NCBI GenBank assembly: GCA_020631315.1
Contig: JAHDHM010000231.1
Coordinates: 311 to 6,028 of the forward strand
Source of the DNA: Acidimicrobiales bacterium
Lineage (GTDB): Bacteria > Actinomycetota > Acidimicrobiia > Acidimicrobiales > Poriferisodaliceae
Direction of reading: 5' to 3'
Length of the DNA: 5,718 bases
Shown: positions 1 to 5,662 of the stretch, in pieces
Position numbering within the stretch: position 1 is the stretch's first letter
Layout of the letters: each line of letters begins with the position of its first letter
Made by a program: the position numbers and the translations under genes
The notes under the pieces: generated by a model
Databases searched by the model: none
Told to the model about the DNA's origin: nothing
Seen by the model: the letters and a program-made list of their open reading frames with translations, nothing else

Positions 1-1146
1 GTCGTCACCAAGTGCGAACGAGAACCGGGCGTAGCCGGGAGCACCGAAGGCCTCGCCGGGCACGAAGGCGACCTTGGCGTGCTCGAGGACGACGTCGGCG
101 AGATCGAGGGTGGTCTCGATCGTGCGGCCGCCGAGTTCACGGCCCATCAGACCCTCGAACGACGGGAAGGCGTAGAAGGCGCCTTCGGGCTCGAGACACT
201 CGACCCCGTCGATGTCGTTGAGCATCGAGTGGATGAGCTGGCGGCGACGATCGAACGCCGTGCGCATCTCGACCACCGCATCCAACGAGCCGGACACCGC
301 TGCCAACGCCGCGCGCTGGCTGACGTTCGCGACGTTGGAGGTCGCGTGCGACTGGAGGTTGCTCGCCGCCTTGGTGACCGCGGCCGGGGCGATCATCCAC
401 CCGACGCGCCAGCCGGTCATGGCGAAGGTCTTCGCGACACCGTTGAGCACGATGCACCGATCGCGGATCTCTGGGACGATCGTGGGCATGGACACGTGCT
501 GATGGTCGCCGTAGACGAGGTGCTCGTAGATCTCGTCGGTCACGACCCAGATGCCGTGCTCGGCAGCCCAGGCGCCGATGGCGGCGATCTCGTCCGGGCG
601 GTACACGGCGCCGGTCGGGTTCGACGGCGAGACGAACACGAGGGCCTTGGTGCGCTCGGTGCGTGCAGCCTCGAGCTGGTCGACGGTGACCTTGAAGCCC
701 GATGCCGCATCGGTCGGCAGGATCACCGGCACGCCGCCGGCCAAGCCGATCGGCTCGGGGTACGTGGTCCAGAACGGTGCCGGCAGCAGCACTTCCTCGC
801 CGGGATCCACGATGGTGAGGAAGGTGTTGTAGACCGCGTGCTTGCCACCGTTGGTGACCAGCACGTTGGCCGGGTCGACCTCGAGGCCGGAGTCGCGCAG
901 CGTCTTCTCGGCGATGGCGGTCTTGAGCTCGGGCAGCCCGCCCGCAGGCGAATACCGGTGGTTCTTCGGGTCCTGACAGGCGGCGACGGCCGCATCGACG
1001 ATGTGTTGGGGCGTCGGGAAGTCGGGTTCACCCGCGCCGAAGCCGATCACGGATTCACCGGCGGCGCGCAGCGCCTTGGCCTTGGCGTCGACGGCGAGCG
1101 TCGCCGAGGGTGCGATGGCGCCGACAGCGGCGGAGACGGCGTTCAT
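1..1146 (-). CDS. PLP-dependent aspartate-type aminotransferase (class I/II), C-terminus cut by window edge
   Basis: This enzyme transfers an amino group between an amino acid (probably aspartate) and a 2-oxo acid in the cytoplasm, using pyridoxal phosphate. 382 codons are visible. Landmarks of fold-type I, subgroup I-beta aminotransferases appear in order: [12 protein letters not shown] near residues 38-49, SPSNPTG with Asn176, TDEIY with Asp204 and Tyr207 (expected to contact the PLP ring), and [13 protein letters not shown] with the Schiff-base lysine at Lys239. VPGEAFG and ARFSFA follow, with Arg374 as the likely alpha-carboxylate binder. Related enzymes have about 385-400 residues, so only the last few to about 20 are missing. 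The ATG start is firm: an in-frame stop lies 4 nt upstream (1150-1152) and a good ribosome site precedes it. Substrate choice (aspartate, or another acidic or aromatic amino acid) cannot be read with certainty. The long antisense frame on the plus strand is a shadow of this gene. Confidence 0.95.
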   Translation of the reverse strand, partial: MNAVSAAVGAIAPSATLAVDAKAKALRAAGESVIGFGAGEPDFPTPQHIVDAAVAACQDPKNHRYSPAGGLPELKTAIAEKTLRDSGLEVDPANVLVTNGGKHAVYNTFLTIVDPGEEVLLPAPFWTTYPEPIGLAGGVPVILPTDAASGFKVTVDQLEAARTERTKALVFVSPSNPTGAVYRPDEIAAIGAWAAEHGIWVVTDEIYEHLVYGDHQHVSMPTIVPEIRDRCIVLNGVAKTFAMTGWRVGWMIAPAAVTKAASNLQSHATSNVANVSQRAALAAVSGSLDAVVEMRTAFDRRRQLIHSMLNDIDGVECLEPEGAFYAFPSFEGLMGRELGGRTIETTLDLADVVLEHAKVAFVPGEAFGAPGYARFSFALGDD

Positions 1147-1149
1147 CGG

Positions 1150-1157
1150 TCACCGCC
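1150..1157 (-). promoter_or_regulatory. Ribosome binding site of the aminotransferase
   Basis: The minus strand reads GGCGGTGA, one mismatch from the ideal GGAGGTGA, three bases before the ATG at 1146. It fixes that start. The same octamer stands before the GNAT gene in this window. Confidence 0.6.
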
Positions 1158-1216
1158 TCGGACAGCGGCGAGACGGAGGACACTCGTGGTCATGTGGGGA
1201 TCCTGGGGGCTCGGGT

Positions 1217-1334
1217 TCGGCCGTTCACGGCGTGGTCGATGTTCTCATCCCGAACACACCGCTGTCTCGGGTTAACCGACGATGGCCGGCAACGGCGTCA
1301 ATCTACCGTCGGGTCGGCAGCGTGGAACGGCCGA
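1217..1334 (+). other. Inverted-repeat-bounded structure resembling 5S rRNA architecture (tentative)
   Basis: TCGGCCGTTC (1217-1226) and GAACGGCCGA (1325-1334) form a perfect 10-bp inverted repeat enclosing 98 nt, so the element spans 118 nt, close to a 5S rRNA. Inside, on the plus strand, ACGGC (1227-1231) can pair with GCTGT (1261-1265) through one G-U pair. GATGT (1238-1242) can pair with ACACC (1256-1260) with one mismatch. They close a 13-nt loop, TCTCATCCCGAAC (1243-1255), which differs by one base from the bacterial 5S loop C. A second arm is CCGACG (1276-1281) with CGTCGG (1307-1312), containing a GCCG-GCAA-CGGC tetraloop hairpin (1285-1296). Against a functional 5S: the conserved loop E bases are missing and the loop A and helix II spacing is off. 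It may be a decayed 5S copy, an unrelated structured RNA, or chance pairing in GC-rich DNA. Confidence 0.22.
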
Positions 1335-1335
1335 C
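1313..1335 (-). terminator. Possible terminator hairpin after the GNAT gene
   Basis: GTCGGC (1313-1318) and GCCGAC (1330-1335) form a perfect 6-bp stem around an 11-nt loop, beginning 19 nt after the GNAT stop on the minus strand. There is no T-tract, as is common for actinobacterial candidates. The 3-prime arm also belongs to the larger repeat 1217-1334, so the two folds exclude each other. Confidence 0.25.
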
Positions 1336-1354
1336 GTGGAGGCGCTGGAGGTCA

Positions 1355-1912
1355 TCACGGCACGTCGCCGCCTGGCCGGTCCTCGATGGTGAGGGCCCAA
1401 CGCTCGTGGTCACGCCACTCCCCGTCGATGTGGAGGTAGCGCGGCGAATAGCCCTCGAGCCGGAACCCGAGCCGCTGTGCGACGCGACGAGAGCGAACGT
1501 TGTCAGGCTGGATGTTGGCTTCGACTCGATGCAGTTCGAGCTCATCGAACGAGCGGTCGACCACCAGTCCGACGGCCTCGGTGACGTAGCCGTGACCGCT
1601 CGAGCCACTGAAGCCGTAGTAGCCGAGGCTGGCGGATCGCAGCCCGCCCAACACGATGTTGTTGAGGTTCACGACGGCGACGAGCTCGCCGCCGGCCCAG
1701 GCGAGATGCGGAGCGACGTCGTCGGCCCTGACCCGCTCGATCCAGATCTCCGCCGCGGCAGGCGTTGCCGGCGGGAACACCCACGGGTGGTGCAGTGAGC
1801 GGCTCGACGTCACGGCGTCGGCCAGTGTGGCGATGTCGTCGCGCCGAGGCTCGGTGAGCAGCAGCCGATCCGACCGGGCCACGACGCGTGCTGCTTCACT
1901 GCGTCGGAACAA
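1355..1912 (-). CDS. GNAT-family N-acetyltransferase, RimJ/RimL-like
   Basis: This 185-residue protein probably moves an acetyl group from acetyl-CoA to an amine, in the RimJ/RimL subfamily whose known members acetylate N-termini of ribosomal proteins; its own substrate is unknown. The N-terminal part has the usual RLLLTEPRRDDIATLADAV opening (about 16-34). The acetyl-CoA loop is GSSGHGYVTEA (103-113), a variant of the Q/RxxGxG/A motif with Gly in place of the usual first Gln/Arg. RVEANIQPDNVRSRRVAQRL (129-148) followed by GFRLEG is the classic motif B region, and WRDHERWAL closes the fold. The start is TTG: an in-frame stop sits just upstream (1919-1921), and GGCGGTGA ends 6 nt before it. 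A GTG ten codons later (1880-1882) is possible but has a weaker site. The gene begins 1 nt after the YqgE stop, so it should be co-transcribed and translationally coupled. Confidence 0.9.
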   Translation of the reverse strand: MFRRSEAARVVARSDRLLLTEPRRDDIATLADAVTSSRSLHHPWVFPPATPAAAEIWIERVRADDVAPHLAWAGGELVAVVNLNNIVLGGLRSASLGYYGFSGSSGHGYVTEAVGLVVDRSFDELELHRVEANIQPDNVRSRRVAQRLGFRLEGYSPRYLHIDGEWRDHERWALTIEDRPGGDVP

Positions 1913-1913
1913 C

Positions 1914-2420
1914 TCAGTTCACCGCCGGGTCGTCCGGCACGGTGCGCAGCCACGAGCGGCGATCGTCGAACCGAGCCACCAGCCGGAACCACAGGTCGGC
2001 CGGATCGCCGTCGAGGACGTCGACGTCGGCCCGATCGACCACCCACCACGCGTCGTCCTCGATCTCTCCGTCGAGCTGACCGGGGGCCCAGCCGGCGTAG
2101 CCGGCGAACAGACGCAGCGGGACGAGATCGGCCACCTCGAGGTCCAGGTCGGCCGGACGAGGCGAACCGTCGGCATCACGTGTGACGCCGAGCAGGCCGT
2201 GCCGCTCGACCGGGCCGCCGTCGAAGACCACGGCAGGCTGCGACACCGCGTCGTCGAGCCCGAGGTCGAGTTCCTCGACGGTCAGATTCGTCGGGTGGTT
2301 GAGGATCACCCCTGCTGACCCCTCGTCGCCGTGGTCGAGCAGCAAGACGACGCTCCGCGAGAAGATCGAGTCGCCGATGTTCGGCGTCGCGATGAGCAGC
2401 CGTCCGGTGCTGGGCGTCAC
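1914..2420 (-). CDS. yqgE: YqgE/AlgH family protein (DUF179)
   Basis: This is a 168-residue cytoplasmic protein of the YqgE/AlgH family. Its molecular job is not settled; the Pseudomonas member AlgH is known for affecting alginate regulation. The family signatures are all present in order: GRLLIATP (6-13), VVLLLDH (24-30), GSAGVILNHPT (34-44), FDGGPV (66-71) and LRLFAGYAGWAPGQLDGEI (102-120). The family is usually about 180-190 residues, so this is slightly short at the N-terminus. I chose GTG at 2418-2420 because it is the only start codon between the kinase stop and the conserved core. The same frame stays open to 2663, but that part lies inside the kinase gene and looks nothing like the family. 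No clear ribosome site precedes the GTG. The gap to the kinase is 37 nt and to GNAT 1 nt, so it sits in the middle of the operon. Confidence 0.92.
   Translation of the reverse strand: MTPSTGRLLIATPNIGDSIFSRSVVLLLDHGDEGSAGVILNHPTNLTVEELDLGLDDAVSQPAVVFDGGPVERHGLLGVTRDADGSPRPADLDLEVADLVPLRLFAGYAGWAPGQLDGEIEDDAWWVVDRADVDVLDGDPADLWFRLVARFDDRRSWLRTVPDDPAVN
1919..1926 (-). promoter_or_regulatory. Ribosome binding site deciding the TTG start of the GNAT gene
   Basis: The minus strand carries GGCGGTGA six bases before TTG (1910-1912). The site lies inside the last codons of yqgE and overlaps the GNAT-frame stop upstream, which supports the rare TTG start and re-initiation by ribosomes finishing yqgE. 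Confidence 0.55.
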
Positions 2421-2457
2421 GCCGTCATCGTCGCACAGCCGATCGATGCCCGCGACC

Positions 2458-3627
2458 TCACCGGTCCACGGAATCGGCCAGCGGCAACGCGATCGACACG
2501 ACGGCGCCGCCGCCACCGTTGCCCGCCTCGATCGTGCCGCGGTGGACGTCGACGATCTTCTTCGCGATCGCCATCCCGAGTCCGGTCGCTCCGCTGCGAT
2601 CACCCCGATGGAAGCGGTCGAACAGGTGGGCGAGAGCTTCGTCGGAGAAGCCGGGACCGTCATCGGAGATCGTGATCACGCCGTGCTTGCCGCGCGTCGT
2701 GACGGTGAGCACCACGTGCTCGGCACGAGCCGCGGCGTTGTTGACCACGGTCGTCACCGCCTGTCGGATCAGCGCATGGTCCGCCGAGACGACCACGGAC
2801 TCGTTCAGATCCCCCGCGATCTCGACGTCGTCGACACGGATCGAGGCGACCACTTCTTCCGCGAGGAAATCGAGGCGCAGGGGTGCCAGTCGTGGCAGCG
2901 CCTGACCCGCCTCGAGGCGTGCGAACTCCAGCAGTTCGTTCACACCTCCCGATGCGCGGTCGGCGGCGTCGGCGATCTCCTCGAGCGCTTCCCGATACTG
3001 CTCGGCCTCACGCGGCCGTGACAGCGTCTGGGAGGCCGACGCCTGGATGACGGCCAGCGGCGTTCGCAATTCATGCGCGGCGTCGGCGATGAAGTCCCGC
3101 TGCTGGGCCAGCACCCGTCGAGTGGGACGCAGCGATCGGCCCGCCACCCACCAACCGATCCCGGCCACAGCGATCACGGCACCCAGCGCACCCAGCGCGA
3201 TCCGGTTGCGGAGATCCGCAGCGTCCTGGTCGAACTCGAAACGGTCGATGAAGGCCACGATGGCCGCCTCGTCGTCGACCGGCCGGACCGCGCCGAGGTA
3301 CGTCGTCCCGTCGCTCTCGAACTCGGGGAACTCGTCGCCGTACCAGAGTGCGTCCTGGGTGATCGTGATCAGAGGTGGTTCGATCCACTGCTCACCCGGC
3401 AACGGCTCCTCGTACGCCGCATCGTCGGCGATCGAGACGAACCAGGCGTTGTTCCCCTCCTGCTCTTCGAGGACCTCGGTCACGTTGAACAACGCCTCTC
3501 GTTCGGCGCTCGCGAGGATGCTCGACCGCCCGGCGTCGTTCGTCAGGTACGCCAGGGCGCCGATGGCGATCGCAGACAACACGCCGTACACGAGCGTCAG
3601 TCGTATTCGGGCGGCGCGGAGGTTCAC
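2458..3627 (-). CDS. Membrane sensor histidine kinase of a two-component system
   Basis: This 389-residue kinase senses a signal at the membrane, phosphorylates itself and passes the phosphate to the regulator encoded just upstream. Order of parts: short basic N-terminus; transmembrane helix 1 (about 11-28); extracytoplasmic domain (about 30-140); transmembrane helix 2 (about 143-163); a linker of about 15 residues with RSLRPTRR; and a DHp helix with DFIADAAHELRTPLAVI, whose phospho-accepting residue is His185. The ATPase domain has an N box around Asn297 (VVNNAAARA), a G1 box DDGPGF (322-327), an F box LFDRFHRGD (335-343) and a G2 box GATGLGMAIAKKI (346-358). All catalytic boxes look intact. 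No full HAMP fits between helix 2 and His185. The outer domain is very acidic (about 27 Asp/Glu, 5 Arg, no Lys) and matches no sensor fold I know. GTG at 3625-3627 is chosen because it overlaps the regulator stop as GTGA; the open frame upstream runs inside the regulator gene. Confidence 0.94.
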   Translation of the reverse strand: MNLRAARIRLTLVYGVLSAIAIGALAYLTNDAGRSSILASAEREALFNVTEVLEEQEGNNAWFVSIADDAAYEEPLPGEQWIEPPLITITQDALWYGDEFPEFESDGTTYLGAVRPVDDEAAIVAFIDRFEFDQDAADLRNRIALGALGAVIAVAGIGWWVAGRSLRPTRRVLAQQRDFIADAAHELRTPLAVIQASASQTLSRPREAEQYREALEEIADAADRASGGVNELLEFARLEAGQALPRLAPLRLDFLAEEVVASIRVDDVEIAGDLNESVVVSADHALIRQAVTTVVNNAAARAEHVVLTVTTRGKHGVITISDDGPGFSDEALAHLFDRFHRGDRSGATGLGMAIAKKIVDVHRGTIEAGNGGGGAVVSIALPLADSVDR

Positions 3628-4307
3628 GCCGAACCCGTCGGCTCGTGCAGGCGATAGCCGACACCGCGCACCGTCTCGATCGCTCCATCGGCACCGGGCA
3701 GATCGAGCTTGCGACGGAGGTTGGCCACGTGCACGTCGACCACGTTCGAGACGCCGTCGTAGTTGGCGTCCCACACGTGGTCGAGCAGCACCGATCTCGT
3801 GACGACCTGACCCTGGTGGACCATCAGATGGTGGAGGAGCGCGAACTCCTTCGGGGTGAGCGGCACCGCCACGGCGCCGCGCCATACGGTGTGCGCCGCC
3901 GGGTCGAGCCGGATGTCGCCGACCTCCAGCACCGGGGTGACGGTGGTCTCGGTGCGACGGAGCAGCGCCCGGACCCGAGCGGAGAGTTCTGGGAACTGGA
4001 AGGGCTTCGTGAGGTAGTCGTCAGCACCGGCGTCGAGCCCACCGACCTTGTCGCTGAGGGCGTCGCGTGCGGTCAGCATGAGCACCTTCGACTGGTTCCC
4101 CGCGGCGCGTATCGACCGGCAGAACTCGGCGCCGTCACCGTCGGGAAGACCGAGATCGAGGACGATCAGGTCGTACGACTCGACGTGCACCGCCTCGTCG
4201 GCGTCGGCAACGGTGGCCACGAGGTCGACGGCGTGTCCGTCCTCGACCAGCCCGCGGCGCACCACCTGGCCCAGAGCGCGATCGTCTTCGACCACGAGCA
4301 CTCTCAT
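3624..4307 (-). CDS. OmpR/PhoB-family DNA-binding response regulator
   Basis: This 227-residue transcription regulator is the partner of the adjoining kinase. The receiver domain (1 to about 115) begins MRVLVVEDD with acidic residues Asp8/Asp9, has the phospho-accepting Asp51 in VLDLGLPDGDG, Thr79 in MLTARD, and Lys101 in LTKPFQ. The winged-helix domain (about 126-222) shows LTPKEFALLHHLM, VVTRSVLLDHVW, the recognition helix region SNVVDVHVANLRRKLD and the wing ETVRGVGYRL. All are standard for the family, and length is typical. The ATG at 4305-4307 is chosen over an upstream in-frame start because it begins the receiver fold exactly and has a good ribosome site; the other would add 20 unrelated residues. 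It is the first gene of the operon. Its promoter region carries a direct repeat suited to binding this class of protein, so autoregulation is likely. Confidence 0.96.
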   Translation of the reverse strand: MRVLVVEDDRALGQVVRRGLVEDGHAVDLVATVADADEAVHVESYDLIVLDLGLPDGDGAEFCRSIRAAGNQSKVLMLTARDALSDKVGGLDAGADDYLTKPFQFPELSARVRALLRRTETTVTPVLEVGDIRLDPAAHTVWRGAVAVPLTPKEFALLHHLMVHQGQVVTRSVLLDHVWDANYDGVSNVVDVHVANLRRKLDLPGADGAIETVRGVGYRLHEPTGSA

Positions 4308-4312
4308 GTCGT

Positions 4313-4318
4313 TCTCCC
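4313..4318 (-). promoter_or_regulatory. Ribosome binding site of the response regulator
   Basis: The minus strand reads GGGAGA five bases before the ATG at 4307. It supports the internal ATG rather than the upstream in-frame start at 4367. Confidence 0.6.
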
Positions 4319-4346
4319 GCGCATGAACCGATGGTGCCACCTTCCT

Positions 4347-4365
4347 CATGAAGCGAACATGAAGC
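4347..4365. promoter_or_regulatory. Tandem direct repeat, candidate response-regulator operator
   Basis: CATGAAGC occurs at 4347-4354 and again at 4358-4365, an exact 8-bp direct repeat with 3 nt between copies and an 11-bp period. On the minus strand it reads GCTTCATG twice. Known OmpR/PhoB-family regulators bind as head-to-tail dimers to direct repeats spaced about one helical turn, so the geometry fits. A partial third copy, CATGAACC, lies at 4322-4329, out of phase with the pair (25 bp away). The site lies between the divergent regulator operon and the anchored-protein gene and could control both. That this regulator is the binder is an inference. Confidence 0.5.
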
Positions 4366-4384
4366 ACACCGCCGGAGCGCTCAA
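4356..4384 (-). promoter_or_regulatory. Weak candidate promoter of the two-component operon
   Basis: On the minus strand TTGAGC (4379-4384; four of six to TTGACA) is followed after exactly 17 nt by CATGTT (4356-4361; three of six to TATAAT). This would start RNA near 4349, about 40 nt before the regulator ATG. The -10 overlaps the direct repeat, so a bound regulator would repress this start. The -35 overlaps the palindrome GAGCGCTC (4375-4382). The match is poor, and a regulator-dependent promoter without a good -35 is equally possible. Confidence 0.25.
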
Positions 4385-4393
4385 GTCACGCAT

Positions 4394-5656
4394 GTGCGAC
4401 GCCGATTGGACCGGGTGTTCAGAACCGGTGAGCCTGACAAGTGGCTGCACTTCCTGACGTTCAGCGTCGCGTTGATCATGGCCGCGGCCCTGTTCTCCGC
4501 AGGGTTGCTCCAGCGCGACACGTCGGATGCCGGGGCCCAGGAACGCCCCGTGCCGACCACCGTCGCCGAGACCCCGCACACCTCACCGGCACCTTCGGGC
4601 CTGCCTGACCAAGAGCCGGTCGACGACACGCCTGCGACGACCGTGGCACCCGAGGACGGTGACGATGCCGTGATCGACCCGGTGGCGGTGCCCACGACGG
4701 CCATCACGGTTCCCGCAGCCGGTGATGCCGCGACGCCCACCGTGCCGCCGAAGCAGACGACGACCTCGGCGGCACCGGTGACGTCGACCACGCAGGCAGC
4801 ACCGCCGGCCACCACCGCGCCGGCTCCCACCACGACGGCCGCCCCGCTCGTGACCGCTGACGTGCCGACGCCACCGACATCACGTTTCGTGCCCGGTGAC
4901 GTCTCGTCGCTGCTCAACTCGACGGGTGGGCAGGATCCGGTCGGCGGTGCGCTCGAGATCCTCCGCCGGTCAGGGCCGCTCGGACAGGAACTGGCCGATC
5001 AGCCGATCGTCGCGGAACGCCTCACCGAGGCCCTCGACGGGGCTCAGCTGTTCGGTGCTCGCGACTACGCCGATCGCATCCTCGGCGCGGTCAACTCCGC
5101 ACTTGACACGCTTGCCTCCGAACGTGCCGAGGCCGGGACGGGTCTGTGCCTGATCGTGGGCGCGGGTCAGTGCGTCCAGGTCCCCGACCTCAATCACACG
5201 TTCAGCGCCATGCCGCATCGCGGTCGGGTCGATGCCGCCGTCGACGCGTACGGCAACACGGTGTCGGCGCAGCGGATCGGACAACTCGCCGATCTGCACT
5301 TCACCGGCAACGGCTTCTCGATCCTGCGCGAAGCCCATCACGTGGCGCTCACCACCGAGTTGCGCCACGCGTGGATGAAGGCAGGCGTGTCGCTCGAGCT
5401 GGCCTCGGCCGAGACCACCGCCCACCTGACGTTCCTCAGGGCGTACCTCGACGCTGCTCGTGACGAGCGGGTCGAGACGTGGAAGATCATGCTGAACGAC
5501 GGCACCGGGACCGGGGTCGCCACGACGTGGAACATGCTCGTGGCGGCGTTCGCCACCGACGACGACGCCTACTGGAACATCGCGTTCTTGCCGGACGCCT
5601 CGTCGATCGTCGACCTCACCGGCGGCGCTGCAGGCTCCGCGCGCCCCGCGGCCTGA
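4394..5656 (+). CDS. Membrane-anchored protein with Pro/Thr/Ala linker and unknown outer domain
   Basis: I do not recognise a family. The 420-residue product begins with a basic cytoplasmic stub (MRRRLDRVFR), then one hydrophobic helix at about 18-40 with no obvious signal-peptidase site or lipobox, suggesting a signal anchor with the rest outside. Residues about 50-163 form a low-complexity linker rich in Pro, Thr and Ala, typical of wall-spanning spacers in actinobacteria. The outer domain (about 165-405) looks mostly helical and contains the protein's only cysteines, Cys252 and Cys260, a likely disulfide. It has several histidines (302, 315, 316, 325, 344) but no HExxH or other catalytic motif I can name. 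Start choice is uncertain: GTG at 4394 gives the best stub, but GGAG (4374-4377) is too far upstream for a normal ribosome site; GTG at 4415 would still keep the helix. It is transcribed away from the two-component operon across an 86-bp shared region. Confidence 0.85.
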   Translation: MRRRLDRVFRTGEPDKWLHFLTFSVALIMAAALFSAGLLQRDTSDAGAQERPVPTTVAETPHTSPAPSGLPDQEPVDDTPATTVAPEDGDDAVIDPVAVPTTAITVPAAGDAATPTVPPKQTTTSAAPVTSTTQAAPPATTAPAPTTTAAPLVTADVPTPPTSRFVPGDVSSLLNSTGGQDPVGGALEILRRSGPLGQELADQPIVAERLTEALDGAQLFGARDYADRILGAVNSALDTLASERAEAGTGLCLIVGAGQCVQVPDLNHTFSAMPHRGRVDAAVDAYGNTVSAQRIGQLADLHFTGNGFSILREAHHVALTTELRHAWMKAGVSLELASAETTAHLTFLRAYLDAARDERVETWKIMLNDGTGTGVATTWNMLVAAFATDDDAYWNIAFLPDASSIVDLTGGAAGSARPAA

Positions 5657-5662
5657 GGCCGC
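5648..5662 (+). terminator. Hairpin with the stop codon in its loop
   Basis: GCGGCC (5648-5653), TGA (5654-5656) and GGCCGC (5657-5662) form a perfect 6-bp all-GC stem whose 3-nt loop is exactly the stop codon of the anchored-protein gene. No T-tract follows. It may help end transcription or protect the RNA end, but a chance GC palindrome is possible. Confidence 0.3.

Larger units (their letters stand above)
1147..1354. other. Non-coding gap between GNAT and aminotransferase genes
   Basis: I see no convincing gene in these 208 bases. The gap must hold the end of the four-gene transcript (from the right) and probably the promoter of the aminotransferase. Minus-strand promoter-like words are TTGACG (1296-1301) and TAGATT (1300-1305), which overlap. 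TAGATT matches the -10 consensus at four of six positions but has no good -35 at the right distance. TTGACG could be a -35, but only a poor -10 (GGTTAA) lies 18 nt on. The promoter is therefore unresolved. Inverted repeats are dense here, including the palindrome GGTTAACC at 1270-1277 and several CCGACG/CGTCGG pairs. The two most notable structures have their own entries. Confidence 0.6.

Noticed and set aside
79..1275. 398-residue open frame on the plus strand
   Set aside because: It is antisense to the clearly identified aminotransferase, is rich in Arg, Asp and Gly as GC-rich shadow frames are, and has no recognisable domain.
1215..1336. Annotating the gap as a functional 5S rRNA gene
   Set aside because: Loop C and the outer stem fit, but conserved loop E, loop A and helix II features do not, so I keep it only as a tentative structure.
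1147..1354. A tRNA or CRISPR array in the gap
   Set aside because: No cloverleaf with a TTCRANY T-loop fits, and there are no regularly spaced direct repeats.
1001..1798. 265-residue open frame on the plus strand crossing the intergenic gap
   Set aside because: It runs antisense through the ends of two well-supported genes and shows no family motif.
2421..2663. N-terminal extension of the YqgE frame
   Set aside because: These codons overlap the kinase G1, F and G2 boxes in another frame and translate to Arg/Ser-rich sequence unlike DUF179.
2182..3021. 279-residue open frame on the plus strand
   Set aside because: It is antisense to yqgE and the kinase catalytic domain, both with complete family motifs; the translation is low-complexity Ser/Arg/Asp.
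3628..3885. N-terminal extension of the kinase frame
   Set aside because: It lies within the DNA-binding half of the regulator gene and is Arg/Pro/Gly-rich; the GTGA overlap gives a natural start.
4381..4917. 178-residue Val/Gly/Ala-rich open frame on the minus strand
   Set aside because: It is the reverse image of the Thr/Pro/Ala linker codons of the plus-strand gene; the hydrophobic look is a by-product of ACC/GCC reversal.
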